From NCBI GenBank assembly GCA_041859095.1, contig JBHEKY010000002.1, positions 1 to 55,956 on the forward strand: a DNA stretch of 55,956 nt. The letters run 5' to 3'. A program made the position numbers and the translations under genes. Positions within the stretch are counted from its first letter, which is position 1, and every line of letters starts with the position of its first letter. Shown one piece after another: positions 42,487 through 50,992 of the stretch. The notes below the pieces were generated by a model that ran no database searches, was not told the DNA's origin, and saw only the letters and a program-made list of their open reading frames with translations. This DNA is from UBA1422 sp041859095 (GTDB lineage: Bacteria > Bacillota > Clostridia > Peptostreptococcales > Anaerovoracaceae).

Positions 42487-44721
42487 CTATATATAGCTTA
42501 CTTCATTCTCGTCATCTACTGCTGACACGGTGGTTTCGGACGTTTGCGCCTCAGTATCTTCCCGAAGCGTATATCCATACTGTTGCATATCCCAAAGGCG
42601 CTTATATTTGCCCTCTTTTTCAAGTAGTTCATCATGGGTGCCTTCCTCAAGGATTTCGCCGTCTTCCAGAACTATGATCCTGTCGCACTCTTTTATCGTA
42701 GTTAGTCTGTGGGCTACGATTAGCATTGACTGCTTTCGAAGCTTGTTATAAATCACATCAAAAATCAGGTTTTCAGTTGCAAAATCAAGATTACTAGTTG
42801 ATTCATCTAAAATATAAAAATTTGCCTTTTTCAAAAACGCTCTGGCAAGTACGATTCTTTGTTTTTCACCACCACTAAGACCGTTTCCTGATTCTTCGAG
42901 AAAAGTGTTGTATTGCAGCGGCAACTTCTTAATAAAATCATGAGCTTCAGCCTTAATAGCCGCTTGTTTCACATCTTCGCGGGTCGCATTTGGCTTTGTT
43001 ATCCGAATATTATCCATAATCGTTTTAGAGAATAATTCAATGTTCTGCGGTACATACGAGATTGCTTTTCTAAGAGATTCATTGCTTATTTCTGACAGAT
43101 TGACCCCGTTGATTAAAACCTCTCCGCTTTCGGGGTCGTAATATTTTAGCAACAGCTTTGCTATGGTTGACTTTCCGCTCCCGCTATCTCCAACAATGGC
43201 AACCTTTTCTCCCTTACCGATCGAGAATGATATATTTTTCAGCACAGAATTTCTGTTGCCATACCGGAAGGTGATATTGTTAAATTCAATCATTCCGGTG
43301 ATTTCATCAATATCTATATAATCTTTTTCTTCCTGCTCCTGCTTGTAATCAAGGATTTCTGCAAGTCTTCGCATAGATATGGTGGCTTCTTGGATCTGCA
43401 TCTGTAGTCCAACCAAATTCCCGATTGGATTCATAAAATAACCTGACATCGTTATGAAGGCCATTAAACTCCCAAGAGTAATATCATTGTTGATTACCTG
43501 CAAAGCTCCAAAATACATTAATACTAGGTTTCCGGCTCCTTGTACAAAAGAAGCGATGCTGCCCTGAATGTTTGAGAGCATTCCTTCTTTCATGGAAATG
43601 CGCAGTGACTTTATGTATTCTCGTTCCAACCTTTCAAGCTCGTGCTCTTCGTTTGCATTTCCTTTAATGGTTTCAACTGCTCGCAGCCCTTCAATAATCT
43701 GTGAGTTCAAGATAGATGCCTGTTGCATCTGCTCCTCGTTAATTGATTTATAGGGTTGCTTAAAGATAAATACCAGTAAAATGCTTAGAATTGTTAAAAA
43801 AAGTATTATGATAAACAACTTACTGTTCATCATATACAATACAAACCCAGTTACCAAAGCAAGTGAAATATCCATAATCAACGTTAAGGCAATATTGGTA
43901 AAAACATCTTTTATTGTAAATGCGTCGCTGAATCTAGTTATGATATCGCCGGTTTTCCTTGCTGCAAAGAAGCTCATAGGAAGTTTGTAAATATGTTCAA
44001 AATATCCAAGAAGGAGGGGGATATCAATTTTTTGGGAGAGATAAATCATCATCCATTGCCTGATGAACCCGATAAATATTTGAGTGACATTCATGACCCC
44101 AAATACAATTACCATGATTAAAAGCATGTTTTTAAGTTGATACGGTAGGATTTCATCCATTAGCACCTTGTTGAACAGCGAAGATACAATGCCTAGCACT
44201 GTTAGAATCACAGAAGTTAGAATCAAGTAAACAAAAAGCTTCTTTTGAGGCAGGAGTAGTTGAAAGAAGCGGTCAAACATTTTTTTGTTTTTATGTCGTT
44301 CCTTATTGAAAGCGTTGCTCGGCTTCAGGATCAGAAGTATTCCGGTAAAATCCGCCATAAACTCATCAAGCTTCATTTTTTTTAGATCTTTTGCTGGATC
44401 ACCAACAATTACAAACTTTGCATTTTTCATAAAAACGACGACGAAATGCTCCATGCCTTCTTTTGTAATAATTTTGGCAATGCATGGGACGGTAAATTGG
44501 CTCAAAAAACCTTCTTTTTCTACCCTAATCGCCTGGCTATCGAAGCCAAGTTCATCAGCCGCGTTGCTCAAACCAATCAGATTGGTACCTTTTAGGTCAG
44601 TACCCATGATATCCCGAAGCTTTGTAATGGTCGTTTCTTTTTTATAATGTAGGCAAACCATTGCTAAACAGGCGGCTGCACAGTCAGTGCTGTCAAATTG
44701 CTTTACGAATTTATATCTCAC
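42487..44721 (-). CDS. Bacteriocin ABC exporter with C39 peptidase domain
   Basis: 744 aa from GTG 44721, chosen because RYKFVKQFDSTDC is the normal start of the C39 domain; an upstream extension is non-homologous. Domains: C39 cysteine peptidase (Cys14 in DCAAACLAM, His in GMEHFVVV, Asp in VGDPAKD), six-helix membrane domain (about 155-440), ABC ATPase with Walker A GDSGSGKST, signature LSGGEKQR and Walker B FYILDEST. It cleaves double-glycine leaders and exports the peptide. Works with the HlyD-type adaptor and the two prepeptides downstream. Ends in TAG. Confidence 0.95.
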   Translation of the reverse strand: MRYKFVKQFDSTDCAAACLAMVCLHYKKETTITKLRDIMGTDLKGTNLIGLSNAADELGFDSQAIRVEKEGFLSQFTVPCIAKIITKEGMEHFVVVFMKNAKFVIVGDPAKDLKKMKLDEFMADFTGILLILKPSNAFNKERHKNKKMFDRFFQLLLPQKKLFVYLILTSVILTVLGIVSSLFNKVLMDEILPYQLKNMLLIMVIVFGVMNVTQIFIGFIRQWMMIYLSQKIDIPLLLGYFEHIYKLPMSFFAARKTGDIITRFSDAFTIKDVFTNIALTLIMDISLALVTGFVLYMMNSKLFIIILFLTILSILLVFIFKQPYKSINEEQMQQASILNSQIIEGLRAVETIKGNANEEHELERLEREYIKSLRISMKEGMLSNIQGSIASFVQGAGNLVLMYFGALQVINNDITLGSLMAFITMSGYFMNPIGNLVGLQMQIQEATISMRRLAEILDYKQEQEEKDYIDIDEITGMIEFNNITFRYGNRNSVLKNISFSIGKGEKVAIVGDSGSGKSTIAKLLLKYYDPESGEVLINGVNLSEISNESLRKAISYVPQNIELFSKTIMDNIRITKPNATREDVKQAAIKAEAHDFIKKLPLQYNTFLEESGNGLSGGEKQRIVLARAFLKKANFYILDESTSNLDFATENLIFDVIYNKLRKQSMLIVAHRLTTIKECDRIIVLEDGEILEEGTHDELLEKEGKYKRLWDMQQYGYTLREDTEAQTSETTVSAVDDENEVSYI

Positions 44722-44971
44722 AAAACCCCCAAATCTTAACCAATTATTTACAGCATAAAGCTTATGACAAAGAATAGCACGCATTAAACCATAAGTCAAT
44801 ATTGCATAATCAATACCAATGGGTATACATAAACGCAAACGCAAAAACAGACCAACTTCAAGAAATGAAGCGGGTCCGTGTATTCCTTTATGGGCCGGCG
44901 GGGAGTAGCAATTTTGAGAGTACACAAGATGCAATTATTGAGCTTTTCGAATGATTCCTAGCAATAGTATA

Positions 44972-45148
44972 TCAACGAAGCAACAAATATATGGCAATGC
45001 AGCTCGCATATGCACAAACAAAGGCTTTTCTGATATTAGCGGCCTTTTCTGAAGCAAGCCCCATTTTTTCATAAGGAATTAAATAGCATATTATCATAAC
45101 AATTGATATCCCCGCTAATATTTTCCTTTCAAATATAATGTCCGTCAT
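44972..45148 (-). CDS. 58-residue two-helix membrane protein, candidate immunity protein
   Basis: ATG 45148, eight bases after AAAGGAG. Hydrophobic helices at about residues 10-25 and 42-57 joined by a charged loop (PYEKMGLASEKAANIRK). Small two-helix proteins upstream of bacteriocin exporters are often immunity factors; no sequence motif proves it. Confidence 0.55.
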   Translation of the reverse strand: MTDIIFERKILAGISIVMIICYLIPYEKMGLASEKAANIRKAFVCAYASCIAIYLLLR

Positions 45149-45214
45149 TTTACAAAGCTCCTTTACTATTTAATCATTTAACTTGATGCCTCATGCCTGT
45201 TCGTTTGCTAAGGT

Positions 45215-45266
45215 AAAAGCAGCCACCTCCTCAATGAGCCTATCAAGGTTGAGGCGTGACTGCTTT
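45215..45266 (-). terminator. Hairpin terminator
   Basis: Minus strand: AGCAGTCACGCCTCA pairs with TGAGGAGGTGGCTGCT across a loop, then TTTTACC. Follows the 74-residue gene. Confidence 0.6.
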
Positions 45267-45278
45267 TCATTTTCCGGC

Positions 45279-45503
45279 TTACTTCTGATTAGCTAATTTA
45301 ACACACAAGAATGCACCGATTACTACGATAAACAAATCTAGCATGCCAAACATCCCATGTAACAACATTACTGTGGAATGGTAGACATCTGTTCGGTCAT
45401 CAAGCATATATGACGAAAGTGCTGATTTATACAAGATTGTGCTGGCAATGACAGCAATGATTACAGTGACTGTGATATAAACACAATGCATATACTTTTT
45501 CAT
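45279..45503 (-). CDS. Small two-helix membrane protein
   Basis: 74 aa, ATG 45503 after AAGGAGAACCTA. Helices at about 8-28 and 48-70, short external loop (MLDDRTDVYHST). Family unknown; part of the run of small membrane proteins upstream of the exporter. Confidence 0.6.
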   Translation of the reverse strand: MKKYMHCVYITVTVIIAVIASTILYKSALSSYMLDDRTDVYHSTVMLLHGMFGMLDLFIVVIGAFLCVKLANQK

Positions 45504-45520
45504 TAGGTTCTCCTTTTTGT

Positions 45521-45778
45521 CTAAACGCTGATTGTGACACTACCGCCATCATTATGTCTTTCAACTTGATATGACTTGACACTTCTTTCACCATAGGCAA
45601 TTAAGGTTCCGCTCCTCACTTTGCGACCATTATATGTTTTTGGTATGGTATAGCGTCCTGCAATCGCGATTGTCACATCAACATATGTCGCAAATAAACT
45701 TTCGTCATTTATTGATGCAATAGTTATCAAATTTCTAGCTACAGCTGTCCCAGCAATCAGATCAAATTGCCCATACAT
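45521..45778 (-). CDS. Hypothetical protein, possibly truncated
   Basis: 85 aa if started at ATG 45778; open reading continues upstream to about 45829 without a good start (only TTG). Alanine- and valine-rich with a C-terminal YGERSVKSYQVERHNDGGSV. The missing start and the unusual upstream residues (PRCCVIFSCRT) suggest 5' damage. Ends in TAG. Confidence 0.4.
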   Translation of the reverse strand: MYGQFDLIAGTAVARNLITIASINDESLFATYVDVTIAIAGRYTIPKTYNGRKVRSGTLIAYGERSVKSYQVERHNDGGSVTISV

Positions 45779-45845
45779 CGTACCTATGGTTCGACACGAA
45801 AAAATTACACAGCACCTTGGAGTGCCCAAACACTGCGGAATGGCA

Positions 45846-46052
45846 TTAACCCTTTAGAACTGCATTCCTGCTCTTTGCTTCACTAGCCTTGGATCTGTAA
45901 CTCCAGAAAGTAGTTACAAAGCTGATTAGCATACCTATGCCAAACGTCAACGCAACAAAGTCTGGTACTGGTTTGTCGTTAACAACAAAACCAATCATAA
46001 TCAAATAAGAAAACGCCTGTACCATCAAACCCAATTTTGTACCTTTGCTCAT
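45846..46052 (-). CDS. Small membrane protein
   Basis: 68 aa, two hydrophobic segments (about 8-24 and 31-50), then a basic tail (RSKASEAKSRN). Unknown family. Confidence 0.5.
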   Translation of the reverse strand: MSKGTKLGLMVQAFSYLIMIGFVVNDKPVPDFVALTFGIGMLISFVTTFWSYRSKASEAKSRNAVLKG

Positions 46053-46082
46053 ATTATCTACTCCTTTAAATTATTAAATTAT

Positions 46083-46345
46083 ACATTTTCCTTAATGAAA
46101 GCGTTGCTTGGCTTTAAAATCAGAAGTATTCCGGCAAAATCTGCCATAAAATATTCAAATTTCATTTCTATCAGATACATTGCTTGATTAATAATAGGTT
46201 AAAACTTCCCAATATTAATCTGTTATTTATCAGTGAAAAGCTTATTCCAAAGATAGCATATATTAAACCATGAGTCAATATTGCACAAATAAGACAATCA
46301 GGTATAATTAAGAGCGTACGCAAATAACAGACCAACTTCGCAGCA
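46083..46345 (-). pseudogene. Decayed 5' fragment of a second bacteriocin exporter
   Basis: 46083-46165 matches exporter codons at 44296-44395 (AGAAGTATTCCGG and AAAGCGTTGCT are shared), and 46190-46345 matches the exporter's 5' edge and upstream DNA at 44735-44860. About 315 bases, covering most of the C39 domain, are missing between the two blocks. No open frame remains. Confidence 0.75.
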
Positions 46346-46417
46346 AACGACAAGGATTTGATTTTGCAGAGACAGACGGAGTCATATATATGAATCAAGG
46401 CGTGGTAGAATAAAAAG

Positions 46418-46446
46418 TTGACAACTAAGCAGAGAATCAGTACAAT
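46418..46446 (+). promoter_or_regulatory. Strong sigma-A promoter, right copy
   Basis: TTGACA at 46418-46423, 17-base spacer, TACAAT at 46441-46446, followed by the same ATGAACCAAAAAAGCAATAT leader as at 37963. Confidence 0.8.
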
Positions 46447-46525
46447 AGCAACATGAACCAAAAAAGCAATATGCACTATTAATACCAACAGGTACATATA
46501 AAAATACATTGAAAGGGAGTGGATT

Positions 46526-46708
46526 ATGAAAACGACATTTATTTTTTTATTGATTTGTATTATAATTTTTGGATGCTCAGGTATCACATCTTTTGCCGAG
46601 GTATTCAGTGAAGGGTATCAATATGATTCATTAGAGGCAGCAATCGATAGAATTGAGGTAGTGGAAAAAGATAATGTTGTGACCACATCAGAAGCTATAT
46701 TAAGTTAA
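46526..46708 (+). CDS. Small lipoprotein
   Basis: 60 aa. Lipoprotein signal with IIFGC (Cys15), then a short acidic exported part. ATG 46526 after AAAGGGAGTGGATT. It has no counterpart in the left repeat. Function unknown. Confidence 0.5.
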   Translation: MKTTFIFLLICIIIFGCSGITSFAEVFSEGYQYDSLEAAIDRIEVVEKDNVVTTSEAILS

Positions 46709-46772
46709 ACTATATTAACAAATCAAAAAACTATGTGGATTTAACATTTGCAAGAGAGGTATGGTAAGCGTT

Positions 46773-46934
46773 ATGAACGAAACGATTATGTATTATGGAC
46801 CATTTGTATTGCTTGTGTGCACAATCTTAGTGTTAGCATTAATTATTGGCCTAATTGTAAAGAGTAAGAGAAAAAGCAAAAAGCTTGCCGAGGAACTGGA
46901 ACTATTAAAAGGCAACATAAAAAAGGAATCATAA
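46773..46934 (+). CDS. 53-residue membrane peptide
   Basis: ATG 46773 after GAGAGGTATGGTAAGCG. Membrane helix at about 8-28 followed by a basic coiled-coil tail (KSKRKSKKLAEELELLKGN). Paralogue of the 31-residue peptide at 38163, which lacks the tail. Confidence 0.6.
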   Translation: MNETIMYYGPFVLLVCTILVLALIIGLIVKSKRKSKKLAEELELLKGNIKKES

Positions 46935-46936
46935 AA

Positions 46937-46972
46937 AAAACGGACCAACTTCACAAGAGTTGGTTCGTTTTC
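46937..46972 (+). terminator. Intrinsic terminator of the 53-residue peptide gene
   Basis: AAACGGACCAACTTC pairs with GAGTTGGTTCGTTTT, ending in T-rich sequence. Could also terminate the convergent EamA gene. Confidence 0.8.
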
Positions 46973-46990
46973 ATTTAAACTTATTTACTC

Positions 46991-47896
46991 TCAAGAATTA
47001 GGTTTTTTAGAGCCGCCGATGCGAATTACGCTGAACAGCACACCAAAGATGATCAGTGCGCCACCAAGGACAAAGGGAAGGCTAAGCTGCTCGCCTAGCA
47101 AGAGGATACCCAGCAAGGCTGATACCAAAGGCTGAACCGGATAGAACATGGAACAGGTGGCAGCGGGGACCAGGCTTAGGGCTTTGTTCCACAAGAGGAA
47201 AGAAAGACCGGTGCTGATGACCACAATAAACAGAAAAGAGAAAACAAACAGGGGCGTAATGGCGGAAAAATCAAAAGGATCTACAACCTGTTGGTAAACG
47301 CTGAAAGGAAAGGCTGCAATAGCGCAGAGGAACATGCACAAAATGGTAATCACCATGACGTCATATTTCTCTGAAACAAATCGGACCATGACCGAGCCAA
47401 ACGACCAAAAGATTACAGCACCACAGCTAAGGATGGCTCCTAGTAAAGAATCCGATCCATTGATTTGTCCGATAATCAAAACGGTTCCAGCCAATGTACA
47501 AAAGACAGAAAAAATCTGGCGTTTGTTGGCCTTCTCTTTCAGAATGAACATGGCCATCAGGATAATAATCACGGGGTTGATAGAATTAATCAGAGAAGCC
47601 AACGAGGCATCGCAGTAATCAGTGCCAAGCAGTTGGAAACCGATGCCCAGAAAATAACCAATCAAGGCAATCAACAAGATGTATTTGATATCCGATTTTT
47701 TCACTCGGATGTTTTTTAATTTTCCACCTCGAAATAAATAAACCCCCAGCAAAATTCCGCCGCCTAACATAAAACGGTAAAATAAAAATGCCATGGGGGG
47801 TAACAAAACAAAAACATATTTAGAAAACACATACATGCTTCCCCAGATTGTAGTGGTCAAGAGCAGGTAAATATATGCTTTGGTGTGGTTCTGCAT
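46991..47896 (-). CDS. EamA/DMT-superfamily transporter
   Basis: 301 aa with ten predicted membrane helices in two EamA halves (AYIYLLLTTTIWGSMYVFSK at the start of the first, GAVIFWSFGSVMVRF at the start of the second). Drug/metabolite transporters of this type usually export amino acids or other metabolites; the substrate cannot be read from sequence. Follows plsC by 40 bases. Its 3' end is duplicated at 38325. Confidence 0.88.
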   Translation of the reverse strand: MQNHTKAYIYLLLTTTIWGSMYVFSKYVFVLLPPMAFLFYRFMLGGGILLGVYLFRGGKLKNIRVKKSDIKYILLIALIGYFLGIGFQLLGTDYCDASLASLINSINPVIIILMAMFILKEKANKRQIFSVFCTLAGTVLIIGQINGSDSLLGAILSCGAVIFWSFGSVMVRFVSEKYDVMVITILCMFLCAIAAFPFSVYQQVVDPFDFSAITPLFVFSFLFIVVISTGLSFLLWNKALSLVPAATCSMFYPVQPLVSALLGILLLGEQLSLPFVLGGALIIFGVLFSVIRIGGSKKPNS

Positions 47897-47936
47897 TCAG
47901 AATCTCCTTATCAGGCATAATTCGGATTTGAGGATG

Positions 47937-48689
47937 TTATTTCCATTGGCTTTCAAGGGCGACCAGTTTGTCCAGCCCTTCCTGAATGACGGCCTTCACC
48001 TGATCGGGCAAATCCCGTTCCTGCTCCCTTGTCAATCCTTTGGTGGGGATGGCGGGGTGAACCATGACCTGCACCGGTGCACCGGTCATAATGCCAGTAT
48101 CTTCAAAAGTGCGATAGGTGCCGTTGATGGTGACAGGAATGATGGGTACGCCGGGTTTCGTGGCCAATTTGAATGCGCCGGGCTTGAAATCACCCATCTT
48201 AATGCCTCGACTGCGGGTGCCTTCCGGAAAAACAAGAATGGAAAACCCCATTTCCAAATACTCGATGCCATTTTTGATGGATTGCAGGGAAGCGCGGGGA
48301 TCCTCCCGCATAAGAAAGATTGCCCGGACACGGTCAATCCATTTTCCATAGAGGGGAACTTTGGCCAATTCAGCTTTTGTGACAAAACTAAACTGGATGG
48401 AGTCCAGCGCGGCACAGAGGGCAACGATGTCGGCGGCGGCTTGGTGGTTCGATATGTATAGCACGGGCCCTTTTTTTGGCAGATTTTCTTTGCCATAAAC
48501 CGTAATGGTAGCGCCAAAAAGTGCGGCAAGCTTACTGCCCCATGTGGTAGTGGCAGCAAGAATGGCAGCCTTTTCTCGTTCAATGTCGCCTATTGCCCGG
48601 GCCTGTTCAATCTCTTTTTTGTGGGCAGTCAGGTAACGCAACGCGTAATAGGCTTTGATGATGCTTGTGAGATTTGGAAGTATCTTCAT
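47937..48689 (-). CDS. plsC: 1-acyl-sn-glycerol-3-phosphate acyltransferase
   Basis: 250 aa. Acyltransferase with catalytic HX4D in SNHQAAAD and the substrate motif PEGTRSRG. Converts lysophosphatidic acid to phosphatidic acid at the membrane; the N-terminal hydrophobic part may anchor it. Lies between the corrinoid protein gene and EamA, with no visible functional link to methylamines. Confidence 0.9.
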   Translation of the reverse strand: MKILPNLTSIIKAYYALRYLTAHKKEIEQARAIGDIEREKAAILAATTTWGSKLAALFGATITVYGKENLPKKGPVLYISNHQAAADIVALCAALDSIQFSFVTKAELAKVPLYGKWIDRVRAIFLMREDPRASLQSIKNGIEYLEMGFSILVFPEGTRSRGIKMGDFKPGAFKLATKPGVPIIPVTINGTYRTFEDTGIMTGAPVQVMVHPAIPTKGLTREQERDLPDQVKAVIQEGLDKLVALESQWK

Positions 48690-48746
48690 GTTCTAATCCC
48701 TTTCGAGTATATATTTTCGGTTCATAAGATCCGTTGGGTTCGAAGT

Positions 48747-49409
48747 CTATTTGTTGTGGGTGTGTCTGTCTTCAATGAGCTTTAATGCCGTTCTGGCGGC
48801 TTCAATGGCGTCTTCGCTGTAAGCGTCGGCACCAATGCGCGCAGCCCATCGAAGGGTGCAGGGAGCGCCTCCTACCATAGTCTGAAATTTTCCGCGCAGT
48901 GCCATTTTATTCAGAAGGGCTTCCAGCTTTCGCTGTTCCTTCAAGGTGGAGGTTAGGAGGGCACTGGTAGCGATGATATCCACCTGATGTTCAATGGCTT
49001 TTTCGATGATGGTTTCCACTGAGACTTCCCGACCGATGTCAATGACTCGCAGACCATAGGCTTTCATGGTGGAAGCCACAATGCCTTTACCGATTTCGTG
49101 AACATCCCCTTCCACCGTGGCAATCAAAACCCTGCCTTTGGCGGCGGATTCTTCTACACCAAGGAGCTGGTCAATGGTGGCAAGGACTTTTTTCATGACT
49201 TCAGCCGAATAAAGCAGCTCGGGGAGCGAGATTTCACCTTTCTCAAAAGCCTCACCCACAGCCATATTACCCGGCGAAAAACCCTTTTGAAGCAATTCAA
49301 TCAGGTCGACTTCCGCTTCGGAAGCCAACTGAATTATGGTCATTGCCCGGTCTTCGTTTGCGTCGATAATCGACTGCCGTGCATCTTGGAATAGATCTGT
49401 CAGATTCAT
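48747..49409 (-). CDS. mtbC: Methyltransferase corrinoid protein (probable dimethylamine type)
   Basis: 220 aa from ATG 49409, eight bases after AAAGGA. N-terminal helical B12-cap domain (ISLPELLYSAEVMKKVL) and C-terminal Rossmann cobalamin domain with the cobalt-ligating DxHxxG motif in EGDVHEIGKG, then SALLTST and GGAPCT. Accepts a methyl group from its methyltransferase and passes it on. Separated from mtbB by a terminator, so it has its own promoter. Assigning it to MtbB rather than MttB is by neighbourhood only. Ends in TAG. Confidence 0.85.
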   Translation of the reverse strand: MNLTDLFQDARQSIIDANEDRAMTIIQLASEAEVDLIELLQKGFSPGNMAVGEAFEKGEISLPELLYSAEVMKKVLATIDQLLGVEESAAKGRVLIATVEGDVHEIGKGIVASTMKAYGLRVIDIGREVSVETIIEKAIEHQVDIIATSALLTSTLKEQRKLEALLNKMALRGKFQTMVGGAPCTLRWAARIGADAYSEDAIEAARTALKLIEDRHTHNK

Positions 49410-49507
49410 GCTTTCGTTCCTTTTCATCCCACTAATTGTATCATAAAATACAGAACAAACAAGAATACAATAAAACTTGAATACGAGCAGTAAGAATAAA
49501 ATACAAA

Positions 49508-49547
49508 CAAAGGGGGCGTCCCAACCCTCCTCGGATTGCTGGCCCCC
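49508..49547 (-). terminator. Intrinsic terminator of the mttC-mttB-mtbB operon
   Basis: Minus strand: GGGGGCCAGCAATCC pairs with GGTTGGGACGCCCCC around a loop, followed by TTTGTTTG. 16 bases beyond mtbB. Confidence 0.82.
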
Positions 49548-49563
49548 ACTATTTCAAATAGGT

Positions 49564-50970
49564 TTATTTCATACCGGCTCTTTCTTTAAATCTTTCGACG
49601 CTGTTGATCTTAATGTCGAGTGCTTTTGCGATTCTAAATTTGGCTTCCATGCCCATATTAGATTCTGCACAAGGTTCTAGATTTCCGAGTCCAAATCCTC
49701 TTTCTTCCCGGACTTCTGACATTGTGACAACATCACATATCTCTTCGAGTGTAAGACCTAACTTGTCTGCGACATATTGCTTGGCTTCCTTGATTTTCAT
49801 TTTCTTGGAAAGCTGAAGCCTTATCACCATATCGCCACAGGTGCGTACGCCGCCCATGCTTGCGGCCAGGGCATGAGCTGCCTCAGCACCCAGGGGATCA
49901 CCTACGCCTATCTACAACCCGTCGACTTTGGCGATTTCCACTAAGCAACGATCTGCTCGGGTCACCACATCAGCCGGAAGGTTTTCGCACATAGGAATTC
50001 CGCCTACGCCCATGCCTGCGTCAGCATGAACAGGAATGGTGGCTACATCGGTACATGCCTTCATGAAGGTGCACACACGGGCGATGTTCCAAGGGAAAGT
50101 GGCATTGCAGTTGGTATTGACTACTGCGCCAAAAATGGAGACACCAGCCTGCTCAGCCAGTTTGACTTGTTGATGGGGATAAAGGCCAGCCAGACGTACA
50201 TCGTTGTACTTTAGCTTGCCGTGCATTCCTAGGACGAATTCTCCGGCCATACCCATGATAACGGGCATATCGGGAAACTCTTTGGTAATACGTTCTGCAG
50301 CCTGAAGAGCAACTAAGAAGTCTGCATCTCCGGCAGCGCCGGCTGTGTCCAGCTCAAAAGCATCTGCGCCAACCTCGTTCATTTGCTTAGCAACATATAA
50401 AATGTCAGCAACGGCATGAGGAACAGCTTCTTCCTGTGCTGCCAGAGCCTCCTTGATTCTTCCTTCCGGTAGCAGAACCGCCCAGTTTTCAACGGGACCA
50501 TCCGGCTTGGTATAGAAACCAAGATTCGGCATTGCACCGTAGTAGAGTGGCATGGTTGTCTTGGCCAGTGCATGCTTTAGTACGGTAGCCTCTCTTTTTG
50601 CAACGCCTTTGACGGTTTTGTAGTTGTAGTCGCTGTATCCGATATCAACGGAGTCAGCCCCCAATACTCTTTCGTGAATCATGGCGTTGACGCTTCGCTC
50701 AATGGGAAGGCCGCACTTGGTGCTAAGTTTGTCGGAACCGGAGTCACTGGTGGTGACAACCGCATCCATGGGGTGAACGCCCATAATGCCGCCCGGCGCC
50801 GTTACAATGTCAAAAATTTTGTCCATCTCATCCTGGCTCAGAGGAGGTATTTTGCCTCTGCTTGCGGCATCATCGACGCCAGCCTGGATGTCCGACCGAA
50901 TTTCATCGGCGGTCATGTAGACGATGGATCCATCACCCATTCGGGTGAAGAATTTTTTCGCTTCGCTCAT
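49564..50970 (-). CDS. mtbB: Dimethylamine methyltransferase MtbB with in-frame UAG (pyrrolysine)
   Basis: 468 aa if the TAG at 49914-49912 (codon 353) is read as pyrrolysine. ATG 50970 follows AAAGGAG. The part before TAG ends KVDGL, and the part after reads IGVGDPLGAEAAHALAAS, both conserved around the pyrrolysine of methanogen MtbB, which is also near residue 356 of a 467-aa protein. Without read-through the barrel would lack its last 115 residues. MtbB demethylates dimethylamine to monomethylamine, moving the methyl to a corrinoid protein; Pyl is thought to bind and orient the amine. Ends TAA. Confidence 0.93.
49912..49914 (-). other. Recoded UAG codon (pyrrolysine 353) in mtbB
   Basis: Single in-frame TAG flanked by conserved coding sequence on both sides, same frame, no other lesion. 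Confidence 0.9.
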
Positions 50971-50992
50971 TTTTTCTCCTTTCATATATTTG

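Larger units (their letters stand above)
46397..47070. repeat. Right direct repeat flanking the bacteriocin locus
   Basis: Partner of 37901-38402; contains the same promoter and leader, a longer version of the small membrane peptide, the same terminator and the 3' end of the intact EamA gene. Confidence 0.85.

Noticed and set aside
44722..44934. 71-residue N-terminal extension of the ABC exporter
   Set aside because: The C39 domain begins at GTG 44721; the extra part is upstream DNA related to the flanking repeats.
46171..46587. Open frame of 138 codons on the minus strand
   Set aside because: It runs antisense through the promoter, the small lipoprotein start and the decayed exporter copy, with no ribosome site.
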